Shown: positions 17,386 through 27,338, numbered from the stretch's first letter. The stretch: 64,000 bases of DNA from Pseudomonas inefficax (GCF_900277125.1 NZ_OPYN01000028.1:1-64000), one strand, 5' to 3'. Notes: generated by a model not told the origin, from the sequence alone. A program made the numbers and translations.

Positions 17386-19029
17386 TTACAGCAGCATGGT
17401 GCGGATATCGCCCAGCACATCGCCCAAGCGCTTGGTGAAGCGCGCGGCGGCAGCGCCGTTGATCACACGGTGATCGTAGGACAGCGACAGCGGCAGCATC
17501 AGCTTCGGCTGGAAGGCCTTGCCATCCCAGACCGGCTGCATGGTCGCCTTGGAGACGCCCAGGATAGCCACTTCCGGCGCGTTGACGATCGGCGTGAAGC
17601 CGGTGCCGCCAATGTGGCCGAGGCTGGAGATGGTGAAGCAGGCGCCTTGCATCTCGTCGGCCGACAGCTTCTTGGTGCGGGCTTTTTCGGCCAGCGCAGC
17701 CGCTTCGGCAGCCAGTTGCAGCAGGCTCTTCTGGTCGACGTTCTTGATCACAGGGACCAGCAGGCCGTCCGGGGTGTCCACGGCAAAGCCGATGTGCACG
17801 TACTTCTTGCGGATGATGGCCTTGCCGCTTGGCGCCAGCGAGCTGTTGAAGTCCGGCAGTTCCTTGAGCAGGAAGGCGCAGGCCTTGAGCAGCAGTGGCA
17901 GCACGGTCAGCTTCACGCCAGCCTTCTCGGCCACGGCCTTCTGCGCAACGCGGAAGGCTTCCAGCTCGGTGATGTCGGCGGAGTCGAACTGGGTCACGTG
18001 CGGAACGTTCAGCCAGCTGCGGTGCAGGTTGGCAGCACCGACCTGCATCAGGCGGGTCAGGGCCACTTCTTCCACTTCACCGAACTTGCTGAAGTCCACG
18101 GCAGGGATCGGCGGGATGCCGGCGCCACCGGTCGCACCGGCGGCTGCCGGAGCTTCCTTGGCCTTCTGCATCATTGCCTTGACGTAGACCTGCACGTCTT
18201 CTTTCAGGATGCGGCCGTGCGGACCGGTCGCGGCAACCGCGCCCAGCTCGACGCCGAATTCACGGGCCAGCTGACGAACCGCCGGGCCGGCGTGAACCTT
18301 GGCGTTGCTGCCGGCAGCCGGTGCGGTAGCGACCGGTGCAGGAGCAGCAGCCGGAGCGGCAGCGGCAGGTGCGGCGGCCGGAGCAGCCTCAGCCTTGGCC
18401 GGGGCAGCAGCGGCGGCCGGAGCCGGAGCGGCAGCAGGCGCCGCGCCAGCAACCTTGAGCTTGAAGATCAGGTCGCCAGTGCCGACTTCGTCCTCCAGTT
18501 TGCACAAGACTTCTTCGACCACGCCGGCAGCCGGCGACGGGATTTCCATGGAGGCCTTGTCGGACTCCAGGGTAATCAGCGACTGGTCGGCTTCGACGGT
18601 GTCGCCGACCTTGACCAGCACTTCGATGATCTTGGCCTTGCCCGACGAACCGATGTCTGGCACGTGGATGTCCTGCACGCTGGCGGCAGCCGGGGCTGCG
18701 GCCGGAGCTGGGGCAGGGGCGGCTTCAGCGGCAGGAGCCGGCGCAGCAGCCTGGGCCGGAGCAGCGGCCGGAGCCTCAGGGGCCGCAGCAGCGGCGCCCT
18801 CGGCTTCCAGGACCAGCAGCTCGTCGCCTTCTTTCAGGCGGTCGCCCAGCTTGACCTTCAGTTCCTTGATGACGCCGGCCTTTGGAGCCGGGATCTCCAT
18901 GGAGGCCTTGTCGGACTCCAGGGTCAGCAGGCTCTGGTCAGCCTCGATACGATCACCGACCTTGACGAACAGCTCGATGATTTCACCTTCACCGCTGCCG
19001 ATGTCAGGTACGCGAATGAGTTCGCTCAC
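17386..19029 (-). CDS. aceF: pyruvate dehydrogenase E2, dihydrolipoamide acetyltransferase
   Basis: 547 residues. Two lipoyl domains with lipoyl-lysines K41 and K158 (both in ESDKASMEIP), joined by long Ala/Pro-rich swinging linkers, then the peripheral subunit-binding domain (VRQLAREFGVELGAVAATGPHGRILKEDV, about 255-290) and the catalytic domain ending in SYDHRVINGAAAARF with H520. It transfers acetyl groups to CoA in the core of the pyruvate dehydrogenase complex. It lies 13 bases after aceE in the same operon. E. coli AceF has three lipoyl domains, this protein two, as in other pseudomonads. The E3 gene is not in the window. Confidence 0.97.
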   Translation of the reverse strand: MSELIRVPDIGSGEGEIIELFVKVGDRIEADQSLLTLESDKASMEIPAPKAGVIKELKVKLGDRLKEGDELLVLEAEGAAAAAPEAPAAAPAQAAAPAPAAEAAPAPAPAAAPAAASVQDIHVPDIGSSGKAKIIEVLVKVGDTVEADQSLITLESDKASMEIPSPAAGVVEEVLCKLEDEVGTGDLIFKLKVAGAAPAAAPAPAAAAAPAKAEAAPAAAPAAAAPAAAPAPVATAPAAGSNAKVHAGPAVRQLAREFGVELGAVAATGPHGRILKEDVQVYVKAMMQKAKEAPAAAGATGGAGIPPIPAVDFSKFGEVEEVALTRLMQVGAANLHRSWLNVPHVTQFDSADITELEAFRVAQKAVAEKAGVKLTVLPLLLKACAFLLKELPDFNSSLAPSGKAIIRKKYVHIGFAVDTPDGLLVPVIKNVDQKSLLQLAAEAAALAEKARTKKLSADEMQGACFTISSLGHIGGTGFTPIVNAPEVAILGVSKATMQPVWDGKAFQPKLMLPLSLSYDHRVINGAAAARFTKRLGDVLGDIRTMLL

Positions 19030-19042
19030 TTAAAAATACTCC

Positions 19043-21688
19043 TCAGCAGTCCAGTGGGTTGCGCTTGTCCGGGTCGATACCGAACTTGACGATAGCGTCT
19101 GCAACAACCTTTGGTTCGATCTCGCCACGGTCAGCCAGGGCTTCCAGGGCAGCCAGCACCACGAAGTGGCGGTCGACTTCGAAGAAGTGGCGCAGCTTCT
19201 TGCGGCTGTCGCTGCGACCGTAACCGTCGGTACCCAGGACCTTGAACTCTTTGCTCGGTACCCACTGGCGAATCTGCTCGGCGAACAGCTTCATGTAGTC
19301 GGTGGAGGCGATGACCGGGCCCTTGCGACCGTTCAGGCACTGCTCGACGTAGGTCTGCTGTGGCTTCTGGCCAGGCTTCAGGCGGTTGGCGCGTTCCACG
19401 GCCAGGCCGTCGCGACGCAGTTCGTTGAAGCTGGTGACGCTCCACACGTCGGCACCGACGTTGAACTCTTCACGCAGGATCTTCGCGGCTTCGCGGACTT
19501 CGCGCAGGATGGTGCCGGAGCCCATCAGCTGTACGTGGTGCGCGGCATCGCGGGTGTCTTCTTCCAGCAGGTACATGCCCTTGATGATGCCTTCCTCGAC
19601 ACCGGCCGGCATGGCTGGCTGCTGGTAGGATTCGTTCATCACGGTGATGTAGTAGAAGATGTCCTGTTGCTCTTCGGTCATCTTCTTCATGCCGTCCTGG
19701 ATGATCACCGCCAGCTCGTAGCCGTAGGTCGGATCGTAGGTGCGGCAGTTCGGGATGGTGCCCGCCATCATGTGGCTGTGACCGTCTTCGTGCTGCAGGC
19801 CTTCACCGTTCAGGGTGGTACGGCCGGCGGTACCGCCGATCAGGAAGCCACGGGTGCGGCTGTCGCCAGCGGCCCAGGCCAGGTCGCCAATACGCTGGAA
19901 GCCGAACATCGAGTAGAAGATGTAGAACGGCAGCATCGGCTGGTTGTGGCAGCTGTACGAGGTACCGGCAGCGATGAACGACGACATGGCGCCGGCTTCG
20001 TTGATGCCTTCCTCGAGGATCTGGCCCTTCTTGTCTTCGCGGTAGAACATCACCTGGTCTTTATCGACTGGCTCGTAGAGCTGGCCGACAGACGAGTAGA
20101 TGCCCAGCTGGCGGAACATGCCTTCCATACCGAAGGTACGGGCTTCGTCCGGGATGATCGGGACGATGCGCTGGCCGATTTCCTTGTCCTTGACCAGCTG
20201 CGCCAGAATACGCACGAAGGCCATGGTGGTGGAGATTTCGCGGTCGCCCGAGCCGTCCAGGATCGCTTTCAGCGTTTCCAGTGGCGGGGTCGGTACGCTG
20301 AAGCTCTTGGCGCGGCGCTGTGGCACGAAACCGCCCAGGGCAGCACGGCGCTCGGCCAGGTACTTGGCTTCGGCAGAACCTTCTTCCGGCTTGAAGAACG
20401 GCAGGTTCTCCAGGTCGGCATCCTTGACCGGGATGTCGAAGCGGTCACGGAAGTGACGCAGGCTGTCGACGTCGACCTTCTTGGTGTTGTGCGCGGTGTT
20501 CTTGGCTTCGCCGGCACCGGTACCGTAACCCTTGATGGTCTTGGCCAGGATGACGGTAGGCTGGTCCTTGTGGTTGACCGCCTGGTGGTACGCCGCGTAG
20601 ACCTTGTACGGGTCGTGGCCGCCACGGTTGAGCTTCCAGATCTCTTCGTCGGACAGGTCTTCGACCATGGCCTTGAGCTCTGGGGTGTTGAAGAAGTTCT
20701 CACGAACGTACGCGCCGTCTTTGGCTTTGTAGTTCTGGTACTCGCCGTCGATGACTTCGTCCATGCGGCGCTGCAGGGCACCGTTGGTGTCCTTGGCGAA
20801 CAGTGGGTCCCAGAAACGGCCCCAGACGACCTTGTTGACGTTCCAGCCACCGCCACGGAACACGCCTTCGAGTTCCTGGATGATCTTGCCGTTGCCGCGA
20901 ACCGGGCCGTCGAGGCGCTGCAGGTTGCAGTTGATGACGAAGATCAGGTTGTCCAGCTTCTCGCGGCCAGCCAGGGCGATTGCGCCCAGGGATTCCGGCT
21001 CGTCGCACTCGCCGTCGCCCATGAAGCACCAGACCTTCTGCTTGCCGGCCGGTATGAAACCACGGGCTTCCAGGTACTTCATGAAACGTGCCTGGTAGAT
21101 GGCCTGGATCGGACCCAGACCCATCGAAACGGTCGGGAACTGCCAGAAGTCAGGCATCAGCCATGGGTGTGGGTACGAAGACAGGCCGTTGCCGTCCACT
21201 TCCTGACGGAAGTTGTTCATCTGGTCTTCGCTGATGCGGCCTTCCATGAAGGCACGGGCGTAGACGCCTGGCGAAGCGTGGCCCTGGAAGAAGATCAGGT
21301 CGCCGCCGTGTTCTTCGGTCGGGGCCTGGAAGAAGTAGTTGAAGCCGATGTCGTACAGGGTGGCGCTGGAGGCGAAGCTGGAGATGTGTCCGCCCAGGTC
21401 CGAGTCTTTCAGGTTGGTACGCATGACCATGGCCAGGGCGTTCCAACGCACCATCGAGCGAATGCGGCGTTCCATGAACAGGTCGCCAGGCATGCGTGCT
21501 TCGTGGGTGACAGGGATGGTGTTGCGGTATGGCGTGGTGATCGCATACGGCAGCTGGGAGCCACTACGGGTGGCCAGCTCGCCCATACGGGTCATCAGGT
21601 AATGAGCGCGGTCTTCGCCTTCTTTGTCGAGGACCGACTCCAGGGCATCCAGCCATTCCTGGGTTTCGATTGGATCGAGGTCTTGCAT
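19043..21688 (-). CDS. aceE: pyruvate dehydrogenase E1 component (homodimeric)
   Basis: 881 residues, the length of homodimeric bacterial E1. It decarboxylates pyruvate with thiamine diphosphate and acetylates the E2 lipoyl groups. The TPP motif GDGECDEPES...NLIFVINCN is at about residues 228-258; other hallmarks are HASPGVYARAFMEGR, KTIKGYGTGAGEAKNTAHN and TAGRTTLNGEGLQHEDGHSH. It is the first gene of aceEF. Two palindromes 110-176 bases upstream are probable operators (listed separately). Confidence 0.97.
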   Translation of the reverse strand: MQDLDPIETQEWLDALESVLDKEGEDRAHYLMTRMGELATRSGSQLPYAITTPYRNTIPVTHEARMPGDLFMERRIRSMVRWNALAMVMRTNLKDSDLGGHISSFASSATLYDIGFNYFFQAPTEEHGGDLIFFQGHASPGVYARAFMEGRISEDQMNNFRQEVDGNGLSSYPHPWLMPDFWQFPTVSMGLGPIQAIYQARFMKYLEARGFIPAGKQKVWCFMGDGECDEPESLGAIALAGREKLDNLIFVINCNLQRLDGPVRGNGKIIQELEGVFRGGGWNVNKVVWGRFWDPLFAKDTNGALQRRMDEVIDGEYQNYKAKDGAYVRENFFNTPELKAMVEDLSDEEIWKLNRGGHDPYKVYAAYHQAVNHKDQPTVILAKTIKGYGTGAGEAKNTAHNTKKVDVDSLRHFRDRFDIPVKDADLENLPFFKPEEGSAEAKYLAERRAALGGFVPQRRAKSFSVPTPPLETLKAILDGSGDREISTTMAFVRILAQLVKDKEIGQRIVPIIPDEARTFGMEGMFRQLGIYSSVGQLYEPVDKDQVMFYREDKKGQILEEGINEAGAMSSFIAAGTSYSCHNQPMLPFYIFYSMFGFQRIGDLAWAAGDSRTRGFLIGGTAGRTTLNGEGLQHEDGHSHMMAGTIPNCRTYDPTYGYELAVIIQDGMKKMTEEQQDIFYYITVMNESYQQPAMPAGVEEGIIKGMYLLEEDTRDAAHHVQLMGSGTILREVREAAKILREEFNVGADVWSVTSFNELRRDGLAVERANRLKPGQKPQQTYVEQCLNGRKGPVIASTDYMKLFAEQIRQWVPSKEFKVLGTDGYGRSDSRKKLRHFFEVDRHFVVLAALEALADRGEIEPKVVADAIVKFGIDPDKRNPLDC

Positions 21689-21797
21689 GGCTTGCTCCAG
21701 GGCGGAAAGGCAACCAGAATCGATTGCCTGAAGTTGCGACTGGCCTTATGGGCAGACGTCGTGAATTCTTGGATTACCGGGGTGTCCTCCGGCGCCG

Positions 21798-21812
21798 TGT
21801 AGTTTTACTACA
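21798..21812 (-). promoter_or_regulatory. palindromic operator 1 upstream of aceE
   Basis: TGTAGT-TTT-ACTACA, a perfect 6+3+6 inverted repeat 110 bases upstream of the aceE start. It resembles the gammaproteobacterial HexR motif TGTAATnnnATTACA in architecture. The assignment to HexR is inference; another regulator is possible. Confidence 0.6.
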
Positions 21813-21849
21813 TTTGCTTTCGCATTTCATGCTTTTACACGACACGAGT

Positions 21850-21864
21850 AGTAGTAAAACTACA
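21850..21864 (-). promoter_or_regulatory. palindromic operator 2 upstream of aceE
   Basis: AGTAGT-AAA-ACTACA, one mismatch from the same palindrome as the site at 21798; both are followed on the plus strand by TTTG. The centres are 52 bases apart, close to five helical turns, so two dimers would sit on the same DNA face. Confidence 0.6.
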
Positions 21865-22071
21865 TTTGTGCGACGTTTCGTCGCATGTTGGCTTGTGAGG
21901 AAAAACGTTCATGTTGGTTGGCGTTGTGTCGCGAGCGGGTAATTCTTGATGTTTGCTACCAATTTTCCGTTTTTTTCAGCTATTTCCAACTTTTGTACGA
22001 CAGTCCAACCGTGGTCCGGCTTCCCCTTGGCCGCTTGTTCCCCTCTCTTTCACGCCGATCAAGGATAGACC

Positions 22072-25005
22072 ATGCGCCTACCTTTGCCGTCCGATCTGCC
22101 CGCCACCTTGCAGCCGCTGATCATTCGCAACCAGCAATTCCTCAGCGATGCCGTGGCTGCCCACCCGGAACTCGACCTGCACATCTGGAGCCCGCTGCAT
22201 CGGCAACAGTTCGACCAGGTTGCCGCTGCCAGCGACTTCGTCCTCGGCCTGGCCCGGCGCGAGCCGGCCATGCTGTTCGGCCTGCTGGCCAGTGGCGAGC
22301 TGGACCGGCGCTACGCTGCCGGTGAACTGCGCGGGCACATCGCCGCCACGGCCCAGGCGGCGCAGAGCGAAGACGAGCTGGCGCGCAACCTGCGCCGCGA
22401 GCGCAACCGCCAACAGTTGCGCATCATCTGGCGCGATATCACTCGCCAGGCCGAGCTGGGCGAAACCTGCCGCGACCTGTCCGACCTGGCCGATGCCGCC
22501 ATCGACGAAGCCTACCAGTGGCTGTACCCGCGCCACTGCCAGCAGTTCGGTACGCCTGTCGGCAACCGCAGCGGCCAGCCGCAGCACATGGTGGTGCTGG
22601 GCATGGGCAAGCTGGGCGCGGTGGAGCTGAACCTGTCGTCGGACATCGACCTGATCTTCGCCTTCCCCGAAGGTGGCGAAACCGAAGGAGTGAAGCGCTC
22701 GCTGGACAACCAGGAGTTCTTCACCCGCCTGGGCCAGCGCCTGATCAAGGCCCTGGACCCGGTCACCGTCGACGGTTTCGTGTTCCGCGTCGACATGCGC
22801 CTGCGCCCGTATGGCTCGGCCGGCGCACTGGTGCTCAGTTTCAATGCCCTGGAGCAGTACTACCAGGACCAGGGCCGCGACTGGGAACGCTACGCGATGA
22901 TCAAGGCGCGGGTGGTGGCCGGCGACCAGGCGGCCGGCGCGCAGTTGCAGGAGATGCTGCGGCCGTTCGTGTACCGCCGGTACCTGGATTTTTCCGCGAT
23001 CGAGGCGCTGCGTACCATGAAGCAGCTGATCCAGCAGGAAGTGCGGCGCAAGGGCATGGCCGACAATATCAAGCTGGGTGCCGGGGGCATTCGCGAGGTG
23101 GAATTCATCGCCCAGGCCTTCCAGCTTATCCACGGCGGGCGCGACCTCAGCCTGCAACAGCGGCCGCTGCTGAAAGTGCTGGCCACCCTTGAGGGCCAGG
23201 GCTACCTGCCGCCAGCCGTGGTCGCAGAGCTGCGCGAGGGTTATGAATTCCTGCGCTATACCGAACACGCCATACAGGCCATCGCCGATCGCCAGACGCA
23301 GATGCTACCGGACAGCGAGACCGATCAGGCGCGGGTCGCCTACATGCTCGGTTATGCCGACTGGCAAAGCTTCCATGACCAACTGACGCACTGGCGTAGC
23401 CGCATCGACTGGCATTTCCGCCAGGTGATCGCCGACCCGGATGATGAAGACGGCGAGGGCGAGCTGGTGGTGGGTGGCGAATGGTCGCCGCTGTGGGAGC
23501 AGGCGCAGGATGAAGAGGCCGCTGGCCGTCAGCTGCAGGAGGCCGGTTTCCAGCAGCCTGCTGAAGCCCTGCGGCGCCTGGCCGCGCTGCGCTCCAGCCC
23601 GCAGCTGCGTTCGATGCAGCGGATTGGCCGTGAGCGCCTGGACGCCTTTATCCCGCGCTTGCTGGCCCAGGCTGTGGAGCATGACAACCCCGACCTGGTG
23701 CTCGAGCGCGTGCTGCCGCTGGTCGAGGCCGTGGCACGGCGTTCTGCCTACCTGGTGTTGCTCACCGAAAACCCCGGCGCCTTGCGCCGCCTGCTGACCC
23801 TGTGCGCCGCCAGCCCATGGATTGCCGAGCAGATTGCCCGCTACCCGCTGCTGCTCGACGAACTGCTCAATGAAGGCCGCCTGTTCAGCCCGCCACTGGC
23901 GCCGGAGCTGGCCAGCGAGCTGCGCGAACGCCTGACGCGCATCCCCGAGGACGACCTGGAACAGCAAATGGAGGCGCTGCGGCACTTCAAGCTGGCCCAC
24001 AGCCTGCGCGTGGCCGCCTCGGAGATCAGCGGCAACCTGCCGCTCATGAAAGTCAGCGACTACCTGACCTGGCTGGCCGAGGCCATCCTCGACCAGGTAC
24101 TGGCCCTGGCCTGGCGCCAGACCGTGGCCCGCCACGGCCAGCCCAAGCGCAGCGACGGCAGCCTGTGCGACCCGGGCTTCATCATCATTGGCTACGGCAA
24201 GGTAGGTGGCCTGGAGTTGGGACATGGCTCGGACCTGGACCTGGTATTCATCCATGACGGCGACCCGCAGGCGGAAACCGACGGCGCCAAGCCGATCGAC
24301 AGTGCGCAGTTCTTCACCCGCCTGGGCCAACGCATCATTCACCTGCTGACTACCCAGACCAACTCGGGCCAGCTGTATGACGTGGACATGCGCCTGCGCC
24401 CGTCGGGTGCCTCGGGCCTGCTGGTGAGCTCGCTGGGTGCGTTCGAGCGCTACCAGCAGAACGAAGCCTGGACCTGGGAGCACCAGGCCCTGGTGCGGGC
24501 TCGGGTGCTGGTGGGGTGCAAGCAGGTGGGCACCGCGTTCGAAGGCGTGCGCGCCAAGGTTCTGGGCCAGGCCCGCGACCTGGAAAAACTGCGCAGCGAA
24601 GTGAGCGAAATGCGCGCCAAGATGCGCGATAACCTCGGCACCAAGGCCACCGCTGCCGGTACCGCGGCCAACGCTTTCGAGGCCGGTGTGCCGTTCGATA
24701 TCAAGCAGGATGCCGGCGGTATCGTCGATATCGAATTTATGGTGCAATACGCGGCTTTGGCCTGGTCCCACGACCACCCGGCCATACTCCGATGGACCGA
24801 TAACATCCGCATTCTGGAAGAGCTGGAGCAGGCGGGTTTGATGCCGGCCAGTGACGCGGTGCTGTTGCGTGAGGTGTACAAGGCATTCCGCTCGGCCTCG
24901 CACCGCCAGGCTCTGCAAAAGGAGGCTGGGGTGATCGATGCTGCGCAGTTTGCCGATGAACGCCGTGAGGTGCGGCGGATCTGGGGTGAATTGGGTTTGA
25001 CTTGA
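22072..25005 (+). CDS. glnE: bifunctional glutamine synthetase adenylyltransferase/deadenylase
   Basis: 977 residues. Two nucleotidyltransferase domains: the N-terminal deadenylylase half has GMGKLGAVELNLSSDIDLIF (about 178-197) and the C-terminal adenylyltransferase half GYGKVGGLELGHGSDLDLVF (about 705-724). Each is followed by its VDMRLRP motif. It adds or removes AMP on glutamine synthetase under control of PII and glutamine. The start ATG 22072 has an AAGGAT site upstream. The gene ends in a REP pair and is separate from the LPS operon. Confidence 0.97.
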   Translation: MRLPLPSDLPATLQPLIIRNQQFLSDAVAAHPELDLHIWSPLHRQQFDQVAAASDFVLGLARREPAMLFGLLASGELDRRYAAGELRGHIAATAQAAQSEDELARNLRRERNRQQLRIIWRDITRQAELGETCRDLSDLADAAIDEAYQWLYPRHCQQFGTPVGNRSGQPQHMVVLGMGKLGAVELNLSSDIDLIFAFPEGGETEGVKRSLDNQEFFTRLGQRLIKALDPVTVDGFVFRVDMRLRPYGSAGALVLSFNALEQYYQDQGRDWERYAMIKARVVAGDQAAGAQLQEMLRPFVYRRYLDFSAIEALRTMKQLIQQEVRRKGMADNIKLGAGGIREVEFIAQAFQLIHGGRDLSLQQRPLLKVLATLEGQGYLPPAVVAELREGYEFLRYTEHAIQAIADRQTQMLPDSETDQARVAYMLGYADWQSFHDQLTHWRSRIDWHFRQVIADPDDEDGEGELVVGGEWSPLWEQAQDEEAAGRQLQEAGFQQPAEALRRLAALRSSPQLRSMQRIGRERLDAFIPRLLAQAVEHDNPDLVLERVLPLVEAVARRSAYLVLLTENPGALRRLLTLCAASPWIAEQIARYPLLLDELLNEGRLFSPPLAPELASELRERLTRIPEDDLEQQMEALRHFKLAHSLRVAASEISGNLPLMKVSDYLTWLAEAILDQVLALAWRQTVARHGQPKRSDGSLCDPGFIIIGYGKVGGLELGHGSDLDLVFIHDGDPQAETDGAKPIDSAQFFTRLGQRIIHLLTTQTNSGQLYDVDMRLRPSGASGLLVSSLGAFERYQQNEAWTWEHQALVRARVLVGCKQVGTAFEGVRAKVLGQARDLEKLRSEVSEMRAKMRDNLGTKATAAGTAANAFEAGVPFDIKQDAGGIVDIEFMVQYAALAWSHDHPAILRWTDNIRILEELEQAGLMPASDAVLLREVYKAFRSASHRQALQKEAGVIDAAQFADERREVRRIWGELGLT

Positions 25006-25011
25006 GAATTT

Positions 25012-25115
25012 GGGGGCCGCTTTGCGGCCCATCGCGACACAAGGCCGCTCCTACAGGAGATCGCATTCCCTTGTAGGAGCGGCCTTGTGTCGCGATGGGC
25101 TGCAAAGCAGCCCCA
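25012..25115. repeat. REP pair (second family)
   Basis: Inverted GTAGGAGCGGCCTTGTGTCG elements with GGGGCCGCTTTGCGGCCC and GGGCTGCAAAGCAGCCCC partners, directly after glnE. Confidence 0.9.
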
Positions 25116-25229
25116 AAGGTCCATGGCCTCCCACCAGTGGTACACTGTCCGCCACATAGCCTGAATATAAAGAGGGGAGGCCAGGCTGTACCGCAGCCTG
25201 TAGCCTCCCCGAGCGTTTCTGGACTAAGC

Positions 25230-26279
25230 ATGAGAATACTGATCATTGGCCCCAGCTGGGTCGGCGACATGGTGATGGCGCAGACCCTGTTCCAGTGCCT
25301 GAAACAGCAGCACCCCGACTGCGTGATCGATGTGCTGGCCCCCGAGTGGAGCCGGCCGATCCTTGAACGCATGCCCGAGGTCCGCCAGGCCCTGAGCTTC
25401 CCGCTCGGCCACGGCGCACTGGAACTGGCCACGCGGCGGCGCATCGGCAAGTCCCTGGCCGGCCAGTACGACCAGGCCATCCTGCTGCCCAACTCGCTCA
25501 AGTCGGCGCTGGTGCCGTTCTTTGCCGGTATCCCCAAGCGCACCGGCTGGCGCGGCGAAATGCGCTTCGGCCTGCTCAACGACGTGCGCAAGCTGGACAA
25601 GGCCCGCTACCCGCTGATGATCGAGCGCTTCATGGCACTGGCCTACGCACCCGGCGCCGAGCTGCCGCAGCCGTACCCGCGGCCCAGCCTGCAGATCGAA
25701 GCGCAAAGCCGTGACGCCGCCCTGGCCAAGTTCGGCCTGGAGCTGGACCGCCCTGTGCTGGCGCTGTGCCCCGGTGCCGAGTTCGGCGAGGCCAAGCGCT
25801 GGCCGGCCGAGCACTACGCCAGCGTGGCCGATGCGATGATCCGCCAGGGCTGGCAGGTGTGGCTGTTCGGCTCGAAGAACGATCACCCGGTCGGTGAGCA
25901 GATCCGCGACCGGCTGATCCCGGGGCTGCGTGAAGAATCGTCCAACCTGGCCGGGGAAACCTCGCTGGCCGAGGCCATCGACCTGATGTCCTGTGCCGAC
26001 GCTGTGGTGTCCAACGACTCCGGCCTGATGCACGTGGCCGCCGCGCTGAACCGCCCGCTGGTGGCCGTTTACGGCTCGACCTCGCCGGGCTTCACCCCGC
26101 CGCTGGCCGAGCACGTGGAAGTGGTGCGCACCGGCATCGAGTGCAGCCCGTGCTTCGACCGCACCTGCCGCTTCGGTCACTACAACTGCCTGCGCCTGCT
26201 GGAACCTGGCAAAGTCATTGCCGCCTTGCACAGCCTGAGCGGGCCGGACCTGATCGATACCGTGGCCGAGGTCGACTAA
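25230..26279 (+). CDS. waaF: ADP-heptose:LPS heptosyltransferase II
   Basis: 349 residues from ATG 25230 (MRILIIGPSWVGDMVMAQ), the family's usual start; the frame continuing upstream runs into the REP. GT-B fold of glycosyltransferase family 9; the C-terminal donor-binding part contains CPGAEFGEAKRWPAEHYA and VSNDSGLMHVAAALNRPLVAVYGSTSPGFTPP. It adds the second heptose to the LPS inner core at the inner membrane. First gene of the core operon; its stop codon abuts the GTG of waaC. Confidence 0.95.
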   Translation: MRILIIGPSWVGDMVMAQTLFQCLKQQHPDCVIDVLAPEWSRPILERMPEVRQALSFPLGHGALELATRRRIGKSLAGQYDQAILLPNSLKSALVPFFAGIPKRTGWRGEMRFGLLNDVRKLDKARYPLMIERFMALAYAPGAELPQPYPRPSLQIEAQSRDAALAKFGLELDRPVLALCPGAEFGEAKRWPAEHYASVADAMIRQGWQVWLFGSKNDHPVGEQIRDRLIPGLREESSNLAGETSLAEAIDLMSCADAVVSNDSGLMHVAAALNRPLVAVYGSTSPGFTPPLAEHVEVVRTGIECSPCFDRTCRFGHYNCLRLLEPGKVIAALHSLSGPDLIDTVAEVD

Positions 26280-27338
26280 GTGCGGGTACTGATCATCAAG
26301 ACTTCGTCGCTGGGGGATGTGATCCACACCTTGCCGGCGCTTACCGATGCCGCCCACGCCATCCCGGGCATCCGCTTCGACTGGGTGGTGGAAGAAGGCT
26401 TCGCCGAAATCCCCAGCTGGCACCCGGCGGTCGACCAGGTGATCCCGGTGGCCATCCGCCGCTGGCGCAAGAACCTCTGGCAAACCATCAAGAGCGGCGA
26501 GTGGAAGGCGTTCAAGCAACGTGTACGCGAGCGCAAGTACGACCTGGTGATCGACGCCCAGGGCCTGGTCAAGTCGGCCTGGCTGACCCGCTATGTGAAG
26601 GCACCGGTGGCTGGCCTGGACCGTTACTCGGCCCGCGAAGGCTGGGCCAGCCGCTTCTATGACCGACGCCTGTCGGTTGCTACCGGCCAGCACGCAGTAG
26701 AGCGGGTGCGCCAGCTGTTCGCCATGGCCCTGGCCTATGACCTGCCGGAAGGCATCGGCAATTACGGCCTCGACCTCGAGCGCCTGCAACTGCCGCCTGC
26801 CGCCCCCTATGTGGTGTTCCTGCACGGCACCACCTGGGCGACCAAGCACTGGCCCGAAGCCTACTGGCGCGAACTGGCCGAGCGCATGGGCCGGCGCAGG
26901 CTGGAGGTGCGCCTGCCGTGGGGCAACCCTGCCGAGAAGGCGCGGGCCGAGCGCATCGCCCAGGGGTTGAACAATTGCCAGGTACTCCCCAAATTGAACC
27001 TTGCCGGCGTCGCCCGCGTGTTGGCGGCGGCAAAAGCCTGTGTGGCGGTCGATACCGGCCTTGGCCACCTGGCGGCGGCACTCGATGTGCCCACCATTTC
27101 GCTGTTCGGCCCGACCAACCCGGGCCTGACCGGCGCCTACGGACGGACCCAGATTCACCAGGCCAGTGACTGGCCCTGCGCGCCCTGCCTGCAGAAAAAG
27201 TGCACCTATAAACCGAGCGCCGACGACCTGCGCCGGTTCGATCTGAAACGCGAGTGGCCGCTGTGCTTCACTCGCCTGAATCCCGAGCATGTGGCGAGCC
27301 GCTTGAGCGCGTTGCTGCTGGCTGAGGATGTCCGTTGA
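26280..27338 (+). CDS. waaC: ADP-heptose:LPS heptosyltransferase I
   Basis: 352 residues starting at GTG 26280, directly after the waaF TAA. The start is fixed by the conserved RVLIIKTSSLGDVIHTLPAL. Other hallmarks are HGTTWATKHWPEAYWRELAER and DTGLGHLAAALDVPTISLFGPTNPGLTGAYG. GT-B heptosyltransferase adding the first heptose to Kdo. It overlaps waaG by one base. Confidence 0.95.
   Translation: MRVLIIKTSSLGDVIHTLPALTDAAHAIPGIRFDWVVEEGFAEIPSWHPAVDQVIPVAIRRWRKNLWQTIKSGEWKAFKQRVRERKYDLVIDAQGLVKSAWLTRYVKAPVAGLDRYSAREGWASRFYDRRLSVATGQHAVERVRQLFAMALAYDLPEGIGNYGLDLERLQLPPAAPYVVFLHGTTWATKHWPEAYWRELAERMGRRRLEVRLPWGNPAEKARAERIAQGLNNCQVLPKLNLAGVARVLAAAKACVAVDTGLGHLAAALDVPTISLFGPTNPGLTGAYGRTQIHQASDWPCAPCLQKKCTYKPSADDLRRFDLKREWPLCFTRLNPEHVASRLSALLLAEDVR

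Larger units (their letters stand above)
21689..22071. other. divergent aceE-glnE regulatory region
   Basis: This 383-base gap separates the divergent aceE and glnE starts. It is markedly more AT-rich than its surroundings between about 21800 and 22010 and holds the two palindromes. No REP elements occur here, unlike most other gaps in the window. Promoter hexamers could not be assigned with confidence. Confidence 0.6.

Noticed and set aside
19166..21802. 878-codon frame on the plus strand opposite aceE
   Set aside because: Mirror frame of a fully conserved pyruvate dehydrogenase E1; low-complexity His/Gln/Val-rich product without domains.
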